Positions 26,134 to 36,107 of a stretch of DNA of 64,000 nt are shown piece by piece. Source of the stretch: Cellulomonas denverensis (GTDB lineage Bacteria > Actinomycetota > Actinomycetes > Actinomycetales > Cellulomonadaceae); the NCBI RefSeq assembly GCF_012396125.1, contig NZ_JAAXOX010000001.1, positions 774,139-838,138 on the forward strand, read 5' to 3'. Position numbers and translations under genes: made by a program. Each line of letters begins with the position of its first letter. Position 1 is the first letter of the stretch. Under the pieces are notes generated by a model. It saw only the letters and a list, made by a program, of their open reading frames with translations, ran no database searches and was not told the DNA's origin.

Positions 26134-26420
26134 GTCGTTCCCCCTTGTCGTCAGCCGTGCCCCCTGCGGGCCGGCGGCCGGTCGTCAGGACCGGCGGCTT
26201 CACGCTAGGGACGGCCGGCACCGGCGAAGGAGCCCACCTCCGCAGAAGTACGGAGCCCACGTCGCGGGATGACGGACACCGGGGCGAGGCCACGCTGGAA
26301 CGCGCCGGGCGGGCCGGTTCGCGCGCGGGCGCCGAGTCGAGCGAGGGAGGCGCGTGGCGGCGACGACCGCGCCCCCGAAACGATTCGGCCGGTGTCGGCG
26401 CCGTACCCCAGACTGGGACC

Positions 26421-27647
26421 GTGGGTCCCTATCGCGTCGTCCTGTCCCGTCCTGGCGCACTGAACTTCTCCGCCGCCGGGCTGGTGGCGCGACTGCCGAT
26501 GTCCATGGTCGGCATCGGCATCGTGCTGATGATCCGGGCGCTGTACGGCTCCTACTCGCTGGCGGGCGGCGTCTCGGCGGTGTACGTGCTGGCCCAGGCG
26601 GTGTGCTCGCCGCAGATCGCCCGGTTCGTCGACCTGCACGGCCAGGCCCGGATCATGCGGCCGGCGGTCGCGATCTCGGCCACCGGCCTGATCGCGCTGA
26701 TCCTCTCCGCACTGGCCGGGGCACCGTCGTGGATCCTGTTCGTCTTCGCGGTGATCGTCGGCGCCACCATCGGGTCCTTCGGAGCGCTGGTCCGGGCCCG
26801 CTGGTCGCACCTGGTGCAGGACGGCCGCGAGCTGCACACCGCCTACTCCCTGGAGTCCGCCGCCGACGAGCTGGTGTTCGTGGTCGGGCCGGTGCTCGCC
26901 ACCACCCTGGCCACCAGCGTCGCGCCGGCCGCCGGACTGGTGGTGCCGGTGATCGGCATGGTGGTCGGCGGCTACTGGTTCCTGTCCCAGCGCGGCACCG
27001 AACCGCCCGCCACCCCGCGACCGACCGGCGCCGACGCCGCGCCCCGCCGCTCCGTGATGCGCAACCCCGGCATGATCGTGCTCGCGATCGTCTTCATCGC
27101 GATCGGCTCGATCTTCGGCGCCACCGACGTCTCCACCGTCGCCTTCGCCACCGAGCACGGCCGGGAGGGACTGGCCGGCGTGCTGCTGGCCATCTTCGCC
27201 TGCGGGTCGCTGATCTCCGGCCTGCTGTACGGCGCCCGGCACTGGGCCAGCCCGCTGTGGATCCGGTTCGCGATCGGCACCGTCGCCCTGGTGCTCGGCA
27301 CCGCACTGTTCGTGCTCGCGCACACCATGGTGGCGCTGGCCGTGGTCATGTTCGTCACCGGGTTCTCGATCGCCCCCACCCTGGTGAACGGCAACGCCCT
27401 GGTGCAGAGCTTCGTGCCGCGGGCCCGGCTCACCGAGGGCCTGACCTGGGTCGGCACCTCGCTCGGGGTCGGGGTGTCCGCGGGGTCGGCGATCGCCGGT
27501 CCGGTGATCGACGCGCACGGGTCCCACGGCGGGTACCTGGTGGTGCTCGGCTCCGGGGTGCTGGCCGTGGTCGCGGTGCTGGCCGCCCTGCGCACGCTGC
27601 GCGCCGGCGCCACCCCGATGGAGACCGGGACCGTCGCCCCGCACTGA
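26421..27647 (+). CDS. MFS transporter
   Basis: 408 residues with about twelve membrane helices, a major-facilitator carrier probably exporting a small molecule. The short basic loop after helix 2 (DLHGQARIMRP) replaces the usual GxLaDrxGrr motif. A charged central loop (about 192-213, TEPPATPRPTGADAAPRR) separates the halves. The GTG at 26421 lies six bases after CAGACT, a leaderless pattern; longer in-frame starts upstream would add an unlikely Arg-rich stretch. No substrate can be assigned. The kinase-like gene follows 29 bp later in the same direction. Confidence 0.82.
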   Translation: MGPYRVVLSRPGALNFSAAGLVARLPMSMVGIGIVLMIRALYGSYSLAGGVSAVYVLAQAVCSPQIARFVDLHGQARIMRPAVAISATGLIALILSALAGAPSWILFVFAVIVGATIGSFGALVRARWSHLVQDGRELHTAYSLESAADELVFVVGPVLATTLATSVAPAAGLVVPVIGMVVGGYWFLSQRGTEPPATPRPTGADAAPRRSVMRNPGMIVLAIVFIAIGSIFGATDVSTVAFATEHGREGLAGVLLAIFACGSLISGLLYGARHWASPLWIRFAIGTVALVLGTALFVLAHTMVALAVVMFVTGFSIAPTLVNGNALVQSFVPRARLTEGLTWVGTSLGVGVSAGSAIAGPVIDAHGSHGGYLVVLGSGVLAVVAVLAALRTLRAGATPMETGTVAPH

Positions 27648-27676
27648 CCCTGCGCCGGGCCGATACCGTGACCGGC

Positions 27677-28666
27677 GTGCCCGACGACCTGCGCACCCCA
27701 CCGATCGACGCCGACACCCGCACCGGCCTGCTGCGCGCCCTGGAGCCGCTCGGACCGGTGACCGGGCTGACCCAGCTCGCCGGTGGCATGTTCGCCACCA
27801 GCGTCCGGGTCGACCTGGCCGATGGCCGACGGGTGGTCGCCAAGACCGCCCCCGCGCAGGAGGACAGCCTGCTGCGCTACGAGCACGATCTGATCCGCAC
27901 CGAGGCATTGGTGTACGCCGAGGCGGTCGACGACCCGGCCCTGCTGATGCCCCGCCCGCTGCTCACCGACTTCAGCCGGGAGCACCTGCCCGGTGATCTG
28001 GTGGTGGCGACCTGGGCCGAGGGGGTGCGCGCCGACTCCGAGCCCGACCTGGCCCGGGCGACCGCGGCGGTCCGCAACCCCGGGGTCGGCCGGCTGATGG
28101 CCGCTCTGCACCGGCACACCGGCGAGTACCACGGCTACCCCTCCGGGCCCGACTCCCTGCGCGGCGACACCTGGCCGGACACCCTGACCGCGATGATCGA
28201 GGCCGTGCTCGCCGACGCCGCCGACTGGTCGGTGCCGGTCCCCGCCGACCGGGTGCGCGCCGCCCTCGCCCGGTACCGGGAGGACCTGGCCACCGTCGAG
28301 CGCCCCGCGCTGGTGCACGCCGACCTGTGGCCGGGCAACCAGTTCATCGACCCACACACCGGCGCGCTGACCGCCGTGATCGACCCGGAGCGGGCGTTCT
28401 GGGGCGACCCGCTGTTCGACCTGATCGGCTGCGACCCGTTCCGGCCCGACGTCGACCCGAACCTGGCCGCCGGGTACCGGGAGGCCGGCGGCGACCTGCC
28501 GCTCGACCGGCCCGAGATCCGGCGCCGACTGGCGTTCTGCCGGGTCTACCTGGCGCTGATCATGCGGGTCGAGGTGCGGCCGCGCCGGTACCAGGGCGAC
28601 TGGCTGCCGGGGTACCTGGTGCAGATCGAGGACATGCTGAGGGCAGGGCTCGACGACCTGGACTGA
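27677..28666 (+). CDS. Fructosamine-kinase / aminoglycoside-phosphotransferase-like kinase
   Basis: 329 residues with a protein-kinase-like fold. The ATP-binding Lys is in RVVAKTAPA, the catalytic loop reads VHADLWPGNQFIDP (Asp about 216), and the metal-binding motif is VIDPERAFWGDP, where Asp-Pro-Glu replaces the more common Asp-x-Asp. The overall pattern matches fructosamine kinases, which phosphorylate sugar adducts for deglycation, but other small-molecule kinases are possible. TACCGT lies seven bases before the GTG at 27677, which favours that start over GTG 27668. It is convergent with the giant membrane protein gene (6 bp between stops). Confidence 0.8.
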   Translation: MPDDLRTPPIDADTRTGLLRALEPLGPVTGLTQLAGGMFATSVRVDLADGRRVVAKTAPAQEDSLLRYEHDLIRTEALVYAEAVDDPALLMPRPLLTDFSREHLPGDLVVATWAEGVRADSEPDLARATAAVRNPGVGRLMAALHRHTGEYHGYPSGPDSLRGDTWPDTLTAMIEAVLADAADWSVPVPADRVRAALARYREDLATVERPALVHADLWPGNQFIDPHTGALTAVIDPERAFWGDPLFDLIGCDPFRPDVDPNLAAGYREAGGDLPLDRPEIRRRLAFCRVYLALIMRVEVRPRRYQGDWLPGYLVQIEDMLRAGLDDLD

Positions 28667-28672
28667 ACCCGG

Positions 28673-31600
28673 TCAGCGCAGCACCGGTCGCGCCTCCCCC
28701 TCGGCGGGCTTGCGGCGTTCGGCGTAGATCCCGAGCACCAGCAGCAGCCCGCCCGCGGACAGCAGGGTCAGCAGCCACGGACCGGCCGAGATCGCACTGC
28801 CGAGCTGGGTGCCGAAGACGCTGAGCACCGCCAGGCCCAGGGTGACCGACCCGATCACCAGGGGTGCGCGCAGCAGCTCGCGGGCACCGGCGACCATGAA
28901 CACCAGGGACAGCGCGACGACCAGGATCGCCCGCCAGGTGACCGGGTCGGTCCAGATCGCCAGCAGCGACGGGCCGAGCGTGGCGGCGACACCGGGTGCC
29001 AGGGTGGCCATCGAGCCGCGGAACCCGACCGGCCAGGCGCGCGGTCCCGGGCGGTCGTCCCCGGCGCGCAGGGCCAGCAGACCGGCCAGGGTCAGTCCGA
29101 GCCCGAGCGGCAGCGCGTAGACCTCGACCCGCAGCTCGCGCAGGCTCCAGCCACCGATCGCCCAGGCCACCGCGATCAGCCAGCCGAACCAGGCCGGTGG
29201 CAGCACCAGCCGCCCGCCGGGCCGGACCGCGAGCACGGTCAGCGCGAGGGCGGCCAACTCCAGCGCCAGCGCCACCCAGACCACGGTCCAGGTCGGCCGG
29301 ACCGCGCTCAGGCCGGCGATGGTGAACGCCGCGAGCGCCGGTGCCGACGACCACGGACGCCAGGCGGCCGCGCGGCGCGCGGTGAGCAGCAGCCCGGCCA
29401 GGGCCAGCAGTGCCGCGCCGATCACCGCCCAGCCCAGGGCCGCACCGAAGACCGCGGCGTTGCGGGCCTCGGTCGCCCACGGGGTGTCGACCGCCAGCCA
29501 CACCGCCCGGACCGGACCGGCCAGCGCGGCGGCCCCCGCGGCCCAGGCGAGCGGGTCGGTCAGCGCGCCGAACACCGGGCGCAGCCGAGGACGGCCAAGC
29601 CAGAACGCGAGCCCGGCCAGCACTGCGGCACCGGCGAGCAGGACGGTCGCCCGGATGTCGATCTCCCGGCCGGCCAACAGCAGGACCAGGGTCGGGACCA
29701 CCAGCAGCGCGAGCCCGGACGCGGCCAGCGGCCACCAGCGCTCCGGGCGGCGGCGGGTCAGCCAGCCGCCGACCAGCACCGCGGCCAGCGCGGGCGGCAC
29801 GGTGTACGCCTCGACCAGGCCGATCCCGCCCCAGGCCAGCGCGGTCCACAGCACCCCACTCCAAAGGGCCGCCGCCACCCACCACACCGGCCGGCGGTCG
29901 GAGCGGGCCGCCACCGCACTCGCCCCGGCGGCCAGCACGGCGGTGACCACCAGCACGGTGTCCGCACCCGTGGTCGGCCACGCCCACGCGACGACCAGGA
30001 TCGCCGCGCCGGTGCCCAGCGCCGACCACTCCAACGCGATCCGGGCGGAGGCGATGCCGCGGCGCGCCAGCAGGCCACCCATCCCGGGCGCCCCGACCGC
30101 GACGACCGCCGACAGCACGGCCAGCACCGGCAGCAGCACCGGGGAGGCCGATCCGGGCAGCAGCATCGCCCCGGCATTGACCGCCGCGACCACCAGGGTG
30201 GGCAGCAGCGCCGCCGCGGTCAGCACCCGCAGCTCCCCCGGGACCGGCCGGGTCCGGGTCGCGAGCAGCACGGCCTCGGCGATCGCGAGCGCGGCGGCGG
30301 TCCACCCGGCGGCCCAGCTCCGGTCGGCCAGCGTGGTCGCGCACGCCACCGTCACCGGCACCGCCGCGACCACCAGCACGGCGAGCCAGGATCCGGTGTC
30401 CACCCGGCGCGCCGGAGTCAGCGCGAGCATGAGGGCGACCAGCACGACGGCCAGCACCCCGGCGATCGTCGGAGCGGACCACTCCAGCCAGGTCAGCGCC
30501 ACCGCCGCGACCAGCGACGGCCAGATCACGGCCACCAGCACCGGCACCCATCGCAGGTCCGGGCTGGTCAGTCGGCGCAGGCGCAGCGCCAGCACCGGGA
30601 TCACCAGACCGGCGATCAGCGCCGTCGGCCGCGACACCCAGCCGAGGATCGCCAGCAGCGCAAGCTGCCCGACCGCACCGGTGAGCAGGATCGAGAACCA
30701 CGGACCGGGCCGCGGGACCCGCCGGGCGGCCTCGACCAGCGCCACCGCGACCAGCAGCTCGCCGGCCAGCAGGGCGCCGGACCACGGCCGCAGCAGCACC
30801 GGCAGCATCCCGGCCACCACCAGGACGGACACCGGTGCCAGCACCCGGCCCACCGTGCGCTCCCACGCCGGGCGCGGTTCGCGCCGGAACTGCGGCGGCG
30901 ACATCGGGGTCGCCGGGGGCATGACCACCCGCGCCACCCGGTCGGGCAGCCGCAGCCGTTCGGTCAGCAGGGACAGCCCGAGCAGACAGCCCGCCGCGAC
31001 CAGCGCCCGCCACGGCCCCGCCTGATCACCGTCGAACACGCCGATCGGCAGCAGCTCCGGCACCCGCGCCGCTGCGGTCTGCTCGACCAGCACCGCCACC
31101 GCGACGGTCGACTCCAGCACCGACACCGCACTGACCAGCACGGCGACCGCCCCGCCCAGCACCGCGGCCCGGTGCAGCGGACCGTTCCGCCACCGCCCGC
31201 CCGCCGACACCAGCGCCAGCCAGACCACCGAGGCCGCCACCGGCACCAGCGCCCCGGTCGGCGCCGCCGCGGCGAACGCAGCCGCCGCACCGACCAGCAG
31301 GAACCCGCCCATGCCGAGCCAGAACCGGCCACCCTCCGACCACGCCTGGACGGCGGTCAGCACCGCGGTCACCGCCAACCCGAGCCCCAGACCCACGAAC
31401 ACCAGCACCGGCACCCCGTCCGACACCGTGCTGCCCGGGTCGAACCGGGACACCGCCCCGGTGACGAACAGCGGCAGCAGACCCAGCAGCGGCACCGTCC
31501 AGGCGACCAGCACCATCGACTCGGCCTGGGTCCGCACCCCCACCGAAGACGCCACCCGCTCGCGGAACGGCCGGCGCACCAGCGTCGTCGCGGCGGCCAG

Positions 31601-32935
31601 CGCGATGCCGACCACCAACCCGGTCACGTCGCCGGTCGCCGCGCCGAGCAGCAGCGGCACCACCGGCAGCACCACCACCAGCGACGCCCACGCCCGCAGA
31701 CCGGTCCGGCGGCCCGCCAGCACCCCGCCGGCCACCACCGCGGCGACCCCCAGCGCCGCCACCACCGGGCGCGCATGCCCGTGCACCAGCAACGCCAGCA
31801 CCCAGCAGTCCACCAGCGCCAGCGCCGCCGTCAGCCACGCCACCGCCTGCGCCGACGACCGCAGACCGCGGCGCAGCAGCAGCCAGGTCCCGGCCGCGGA
31901 CATCCCGGTGGACAGCACCAGCACCCCGGCGCGCAGGAACGGGCTGTCCGCCACCAGGAAGAAGCCGAACACCAGGGCGGCGACGGCGAACATGGCCGAT
32001 CCGGCCAGCGCGAAGATCGCGCTCACGTCGACCGGGGCGGGGACAGGTACACCGGGGGGCGGCGGGACCGGGCCGCCGGGGTAGCCGGGGCGGCCGGCCG
32101 GCGGGTAGGGGCCCGCCTGGGGCGGGGCCCCGGGGCGGCCCGGCGGGTACGGAGCCCAGTAGGGCGCGGCGCCGGGGCGGGGTGCCGGGCCAGGGCCACC
32201 AGGCGCACCCGGGGCTGCCGGCCCACCCGGGTAGGACGCCGCTACACCCGGGGCTCCCGGCCCACCGGGGAAGGACGCGGCCGCGCTCGGACCAGCCGCC
32301 GCACCGGGACCAGCCGTCGCGCCCGGATAGGACGCGGCAGCACCTGGACCTCCCGCCGCACCCGGGTCAGAACCCGCCCCCGGACCTCCCGCCGCACCCG
32401 GAGCCGCGCCCGGGTGGCCGTACCCTCCCGACGCACCGCCCGGGTGAGCGGGTGCACCCTCCGCACTCGGCCCGCCGGACACCCCGGGCGCGCGATCCGG
32501 CCCGCCAGTCGCACCCGGGGTTCCGGTGCCCCCCGCGCCCGGCGCGACCCCCGCACCCGGATACCTGACCCAGCCGTCCGGGCGCCCCTGCCCATCCGGC
32601 ACCGCGTCTCCCCGCCCGCCCGTGCCCGCATCGGACCGCTCCGCCCCGCGCTCCCCCGCGGCCGGCAGCAGATCCGCCACCCGCCAGCCCGACCCGTCCT
32701 CGCCGGCCCGGACCAGGCCCTGCCGCTCGCGCACCTCGACCACCGTGTGGTCGTGCCGGCCGAGGGCGGCGGCGACCGCGTCGGCGACCTCGGCGAGCTG
32801 GATGCCGTCGTCGCCGTCGAGTCGCAGGCCGCACCGGGTGCAGGCGGGGCCGGTCAGGGGCGCGGCGCAGTCGGGGCACCGGGTGTAGTCGAGCAGCCGG
32901 TGGCGCAGGGCGTTCTGCCAGGAGTTCTCACGCAC
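28673..32935 (-). CDS. Giant polytopic membrane protein with N-terminal zinc ribbon and Pro/Gly/Ala linker
   Basis: 1,420 residues from GTG 32935. CPDC (20-23) and CTRC (32-35) form a zinc ribbon. A small domain follows to about residue 85, then roughly 200 residues of imperfect PGA/GGP/YPG repeats that should be disordered. From about residue 330 to the end, hydrophobic segments follow one another with short Arg-rich loops, perhaps 30-40 helices. No transporter or enzyme motif is readable. Related very large membrane proteins are known in actinobacteria without assigned function. It covers 4.3 kb, the largest gene in the window. Confidence 0.75.
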   Translation of the reverse strand: MRENSWQNALRHRLLDYTRCPDCAAPLTGPACTRCGLRLDGDDGIQLAEVADAVAAALGRHDHTVVEVRERQGLVRAGEDGSGWRVADLLPAAGERGAERSDAGTGGRGDAVPDGQGRPDGWVRYPGAGVAPGAGGTGTPGATGGPDRAPGVSGGPSAEGAPAHPGGASGGYGHPGAAPGAAGGPGAGSDPGAAGGPGAAASYPGATAGPGAAAGPSAAASFPGGPGAPGVAASYPGGPAAPGAPGGPGPAPRPGAAPYWAPYPPGRPGAPPQAGPYPPAGRPGYPGGPVPPPPGVPVPAPVDVSAIFALAGSAMFAVAALVFGFFLVADSPFLRAGVLVLSTGMSAAGTWLLLRRGLRSSAQAVAWLTAALALVDCWVLALLVHGHARPVVAALGVAAVVAGGVLAGRRTGLRAWASLVVVLPVVPLLLGAATGDVTGLVVGIALAAATTLVRRPFRERVASSVGVRTQAESMVLVAWTVPLLGLLPLFVTGAVSRFDPGSTVSDGVPVLVFVGLGLGLAVTAVLTAVQAWSEGGRFWLGMGGFLLVGAAAAFAAAAPTGALVPVAASVVWLALVSAGGRWRNGPLHRAAVLGGAVAVLVSAVSVLESTVAVAVLVEQTAAARVPELLPIGVFDGDQAGPWRALVAAGCLLGLSLLTERLRLPDRVARVVMPPATPMSPPQFRREPRPAWERTVGRVLAPVSVLVVAGMLPVLLRPWSGALLAGELLVAVALVEAARRVPRPGPWFSILLTGAVGQLALLAILGWVSRPTALIAGLVIPVLALRLRRLTSPDLRWVPVLVAVIWPSLVAAVALTWLEWSAPTIAGVLAVVLVALMLALTPARRVDTGSWLAVLVVAAVPVTVACATTLADRSWAAGWTAAALAIAEAVLLATRTRPVPGELRVLTAAALLPTLVVAAVNAGAMLLPGSASPVLLPVLAVLSAVVAVGAPGMGGLLARRGIASARIALEWSALGTGAAILVVAWAWPTTGADTVLVVTAVLAAGASAVAARSDRRPVWWVAAALWSGVLWTALAWGGIGLVEAYTVPPALAAVLVGGWLTRRRPERWWPLAASGLALLVVPTLVLLLAGREIDIRATVLLAGAAVLAGLAFWLGRPRLRPVFGALTDPLAWAAGAAALAGPVRAVWLAVDTPWATEARNAAVFGAALGWAVIGAALLALAGLLLTARRAAAWRPWSSAPALAAFTIAGLSAVRPTWTVVWVALALELAALALTVLAVRPGGRLVLPPAWFGWLIAVAWAIGGWSLRELRVEVYALPLGLGLTLAGLLALRAGDDRPGPRAWPVGFRGSMATLAPGVAATLGPSLLAIWTDPVTWRAILVVALSLVFMVAGARELLRAPLVIGSVTLGLAVLSVFGTQLGSAISAGPWLLTLLSAGGLLLVLGIYAERRKPAEGEARPVLR

Positions 32936-33188
32936 GTCCCGGAGCGTCCCACTATCGAACCCGCGATGTGGCGCTGCACACAGTTTCTGCTCAGGGTCGG
33001 ACGGTTCGGGCGTTCTTCTCCATGGTTTCCGCCGTCCGGGACCGGCTCGCCGGGCGGGGGTCGTCCGGGCGGGGCAGGGTGGAGGCACCTCGGCGTGACC
33101 GACCAGACACCCAGCCGACTGGCAGCGCGCCAAACATGGGATGACTATCGGAACAGGGCCCACCATCCGCAGACCGAGGGAGCAGACC

Positions 33189-34964
33189 GTGGCACGGACC
33201 ATCAGCATCGCCGACCAACTCGTGGCGCAGATCGTCGCGGCGGGAGCCCGGCACATCTACGGCATCGTGGGCGACAGCCTGAACCCGGTGGTGGACGCGG
33301 TCCGCCGCGCGCAGAAGGACGGGGTGGACATCAGCTGGGTCCATGTCCGGCACGAGGAGGCCGCCGCCTTCGCCGCCGCCGCGGAGGCCGAGCTGACCGG
33401 GACGCTCGCGGTGTGTGCGGGCTCCTGCGGGCCGGGCAACCTGCACCTGATCAACGGCCTCTACGACGCGAACCGCAACCGGGTCCCGGTGCTGGCGATC
33501 GCCTCGCACATCCCGAGCGCCCAGATCGGCACCCAGTTCTTCCAGGAGACGCACCCAGACCGGCTGTTCGTGGAGTGCTCGGTGTACTCCGAGATGATCT
33601 CCAGCCCGGTGCAGGCCGGCCGGGTGATCCGCTCGGCGATCCACCACGCTTACGGGGCGCCCGGGGTTGCAGTGCTCACCCTGCCCGGTGACGTCGCCGA
33701 CATGGAGTCGCCGGTGCCGGCCACCGACGTGCTGACCCGCCCGGTGCCGCCGCGGGTGGTGCCGGACGCCGCCGAGGTCGCCGCGCTGGCCGAGGCGATC
33801 GACGGGGCGAAGAAGGTCACGATCCTGGCCGGCGCCGGGGTGAGGGACGCGCACGACGAGGTGATCGCGCTGGCCGAGCTGATCGGCGCGCCGGTCGGCC
33901 ACAGCCTGCGCGGCAAGGAGCACATCCAGTACGACAACCCCTACGACGTCGGGATGACCGGGCTGCTGGGCTACGGCGCACTGCAGTCGTCGATGGACGA
34001 GGCGGATCTGCTGCTGCTGCTCGGCACCGACTTCCCCTACGACCAGTTCCTGCCCGCCGACGTCCGCACCGCCCAGGTCGACATCGAGCCGACCCGGCTG
34101 GGCCGCCGCACCCGGATGGACCTGGCGGTGGTCGGCGACGTGGCGGAGACGCTGCGGCTGCTGTTGCCCCAGGTGCAGCGCAAGACCTCGCGCCGGTTCC
34201 TGGACTCGATGCTGAAGAAGCACCACAAGGCGATGTCCGGTGTGGTCGGCGCGTACACCAAGGACGTCGAGCACCACACCCCGATCCACCCGGAGTACGC
34301 CGCGGTGCTGCTGGACGAGGAGGCCGCCGAGGACGCGGTGTTCACCGTCGACACCGGGATGGGCAACGTCTGGGCGGCCCGCTACCTGACCCCCAACGGT
34401 AAGCGCCGGGTGATCGGCTCCTTCCTGCACGGGTCGATGGCCAATGCGGTGCCGCACGCGATCGGCGCCGCCTTCGCCGCCCGGGACGACCGGGACGCAC
34501 CGCAGAAGCACGTGGTGGCGATCGCCGGCGACGGTGGCCTGTCGATGCTGCTCGGCGAGCTGATCACCCTGGTGCACTACAACCTGCCGGTGAAGATCAT
34601 CCTGTTCGACAACGCGACGCTCGGGATGGTCCGGCTGGAGATGCTGGTGGACGGGCTGCCGAGCTTCGGCACCGATTCACCCGCGATCGACTACGCGGCG
34701 GTTGCCCAGGCGGTCGGCATCCCGGCGGTGCGGGTCGAGGACCCGACCCAGATCCGGTCCGCGCTGCGCCAGGCGTTCAGCCACGACGGCCCGGCGCTGG
34801 TCGACCTGGTCACCGACCCGCGGGCGCTGTCCCTGCCGCCGAAGATCACCCGCCAGCAGGTCACCGGTTTCACCGCCGCGATGAGCAAGGAGATCCTGGG
34901 CGGCGGCATGGCCGAGGTGATGTCGATGGCCCGGTCGAACCTGCGCAACGTGCCGCGCCCCTGA
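33189..34964 (+). CDS. poxB: Pyruvate:quinone oxidoreductase (thiamine-dependent)
   Basis: Oxidises pyruvate to acetate and CO2, passing electrons to the quinone pool at the membrane. 591 residues. N-terminal thiamine domain with HVRHEEAAAFAAAAEAELTG (catalytic Glu) and GPGNLHLINGLYDA, a central FAD domain, and a C-terminal thiamine-diphosphate motif IAGDGGLSMLLGELITL...DNATLGM. The C-terminal region needed for lipid activation is present, although it is not diagnostic by eye. The GTG at 33189 has AGGGAG at the right distance and gives the typical start MARTISIADQ; ATG 33141 is an alternative. It is monocistronic. Confidence 0.92.
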   Translation: MARTISIADQLVAQIVAAGARHIYGIVGDSLNPVVDAVRRAQKDGVDISWVHVRHEEAAAFAAAAEAELTGTLAVCAGSCGPGNLHLINGLYDANRNRVPVLAIASHIPSAQIGTQFFQETHPDRLFVECSVYSEMISSPVQAGRVIRSAIHHAYGAPGVAVLTLPGDVADMESPVPATDVLTRPVPPRVVPDAAEVAALAEAIDGAKKVTILAGAGVRDAHDEVIALAELIGAPVGHSLRGKEHIQYDNPYDVGMTGLLGYGALQSSMDEADLLLLLGTDFPYDQFLPADVRTAQVDIEPTRLGRRTRMDLAVVGDVAETLRLLLPQVQRKTSRRFLDSMLKKHHKAMSGVVGAYTKDVEHHTPIHPEYAAVLLDEEAAEDAVFTVDTGMGNVWAARYLTPNGKRRVIGSFLHGSMANAVPHAIGAAFAARDDRDAPQKHVVAIAGDGGLSMLLGELITLVHYNLPVKIILFDNATLGMVRLEMLVDGLPSFGTDSPAIDYAAVAQAVGIPAVRVEDPTQIRSALRQAFSHDGPALVDLVTDPRALSLPPKITRQQVTGFTAAMSKEILGGGMAEVMSMARSNLRNVPRP

Positions 34965-35293
34965 CGCGCACCGCCCGCCCAGCCCTCGCTCCCTGCTCCC
35001 CGACCCTCCCTCGGGCCCGGCTTCCTCATCGAGGTTGCACGAATGCACGCTTCCGGGGCCGGGAGGCGTGCATTCGTGCAACCTCGGTGAGACGGGGACG
35101 GGGAGCGGGGTCGGTTTCGAGTATTCGGGCGAGTTCGGCGCGGCGGACGAGCGCCACAAGGTCCGGCAGGGGCCGGCCCGGCAGGTCAGGGCGCGGCGAG
35201 GTCAGGTCCGGCGCCGGTTCCGGAGCCCCGGCCGGCGACGGCCAGGGAGGTCGGGTTCAGCCGCGGGCGCGGGCCCCGCGGCGCCGGGCGCGG
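34965..35293. repeat. Intergenic region with a 20-bp perfect inverted repeat (35031-35085)
   Basis: This gene-free gap separates the convergent poxB and GntR genes. Arms 35031-35050 and 35066-35085 are perfect 20-bp complements (core TTGCACGAATGCACG) around a 15-base GC-rich loop. Position 66 bp beyond the poxB stop fits a bidirectional terminator, but the length and low GC of the arms compared with other terminators here suggest a mobile intergenic repeat. The rest of the gap is GC-rich with no convincing reading frame. Confidence 0.7.
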
Positions 35294-35983
35294 TCAGGCG
35301 AGTTCGTTCAGTGCCGCGCGGATCTCCCGGGTGATCCGGCCCATCGCCTGCTCCGCGGCCTCCGGGTCGCGGGCCCGGATCGCCGCCGCCACCGCCTCGT
35401 GTGCGGCCAGCGCCTCCTCGCGGGGGTGGTGCGGCATCAGGCCGTGCCGGGTGCGGCCGGCCAGCACCTCGGCGACCACCTCGGTGAGCGCCTGGAACAT
35501 CTCGTTCCCGCTGGCGGCGAGCACGAGGTGGTGGAACATGATGTCCGCCTCCAGGAACTCTTCCGTCACGCCGGCCTCACCGAGGTGCCGGAGCCGGGCG
35601 GCCAGGTCCACCAGGCGGTCGGCCTGTGCACCGTCGGCGTTCCAGGCGGCCGAGGCGGCGGCGACCGGTTCGATCGCGGCGCGCAGTTCGGTCAGCGAGC
35701 GGAGCTGCGCCACCCGGTGCGGGCCGGCCAGCCGCCACCGGATCACCTGCGGGTCGAAGACCGCCCAGTCCCGCGCGGGCCGGACCACCAGGCCGACCCG
35801 GCGCCGGGAGGTGACCAGTCCCAGGTGCTCCAGCGAGCGCATCGCCTCCCGCGCGACGGTGCGCGAGATGCCGAACCGCTGCTGGATGCCCTCCAGGGTG
35901 AGCACCTGGCCCGCGGCCGGCTGCCCGGAGGCGATCTCGGCACCGAGAGTGTCGGTCACACGGCTGTGCAACACCTCAGGCAC
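35294..35983 (-). CDS. GntR/FadR-subfamily repressor of the gluconate genes
   Basis: 229 residues. The winged helix at about 15-70 (GIQQRFGISRTVAREAMRSLEHLGLV) is followed by an FCD ligand domain with likely metal ligands in DIMFHHLVLAASGNEM and the conserved late His in AAHEAV. The GTG at 35983 has AGGAG nine bases before it. It is divergent from gluconokinase and GntP, and a TGGT-ATG-ACCA site lies in the shared promoter region, so it most likely represses the gluconate operon and itself until gluconate or a phosphate derivative is present (inference from context). Confidence 0.88.
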   Translation of the reverse strand: MPEVLHSRVTDTLGAEIASGQPAAGQVLTLEGIQQRFGISRTVAREAMRSLEHLGLVTSRRRVGLVVRPARDWAVFDPQVIRWRLAGPHRVAQLRSLTELRAAIEPVAAASAAWNADGAQADRLVDLAARLRHLGEAGVTEEFLEADIMFHHLVLAASGNEMFQALTEVVAEVLAGRTRHGLMPHHPREEALAAHEAVAAAIRARDPEAAEQAMGRITREIRAALNELA

Positions 35984-36096
35984 GGCTGACTCCTGTTCCG
36001 GGCCTGCGGGCCCACCTGCACGGTCGCACCCCGCCGCGCGGGGCTCCGCCGAGCATGCCAGGGTCACCTCGGTGCCGACCAACCGGGCCTCGGTTC

Positions 36097-36107
36097 TGGT
36101 ATGACCA
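36097..36107. promoter_or_regulatory. FadR/GntR-type operator TGGT-ATG-ACCA
   Basis: A perfect inverted repeat TGGT-N3-ACCA, the form bound by FadR-subfamily regulators. It lies between the divergent regulator and gntK genes, 86 bp before the gntK ATG. An AT-rich stretch (CGTATTTTTG, about 36123-36132) just downstream is a likely promoter element for gntK. Confidence 0.8.

Noticed and set aside
31172..33691. Long plus-strand frame spanning the giant membrane protein's 5' end and poxB
   Set aside because: Low-complexity shadow frame: its reading crosses two real genes on opposite strands and carries no motif.
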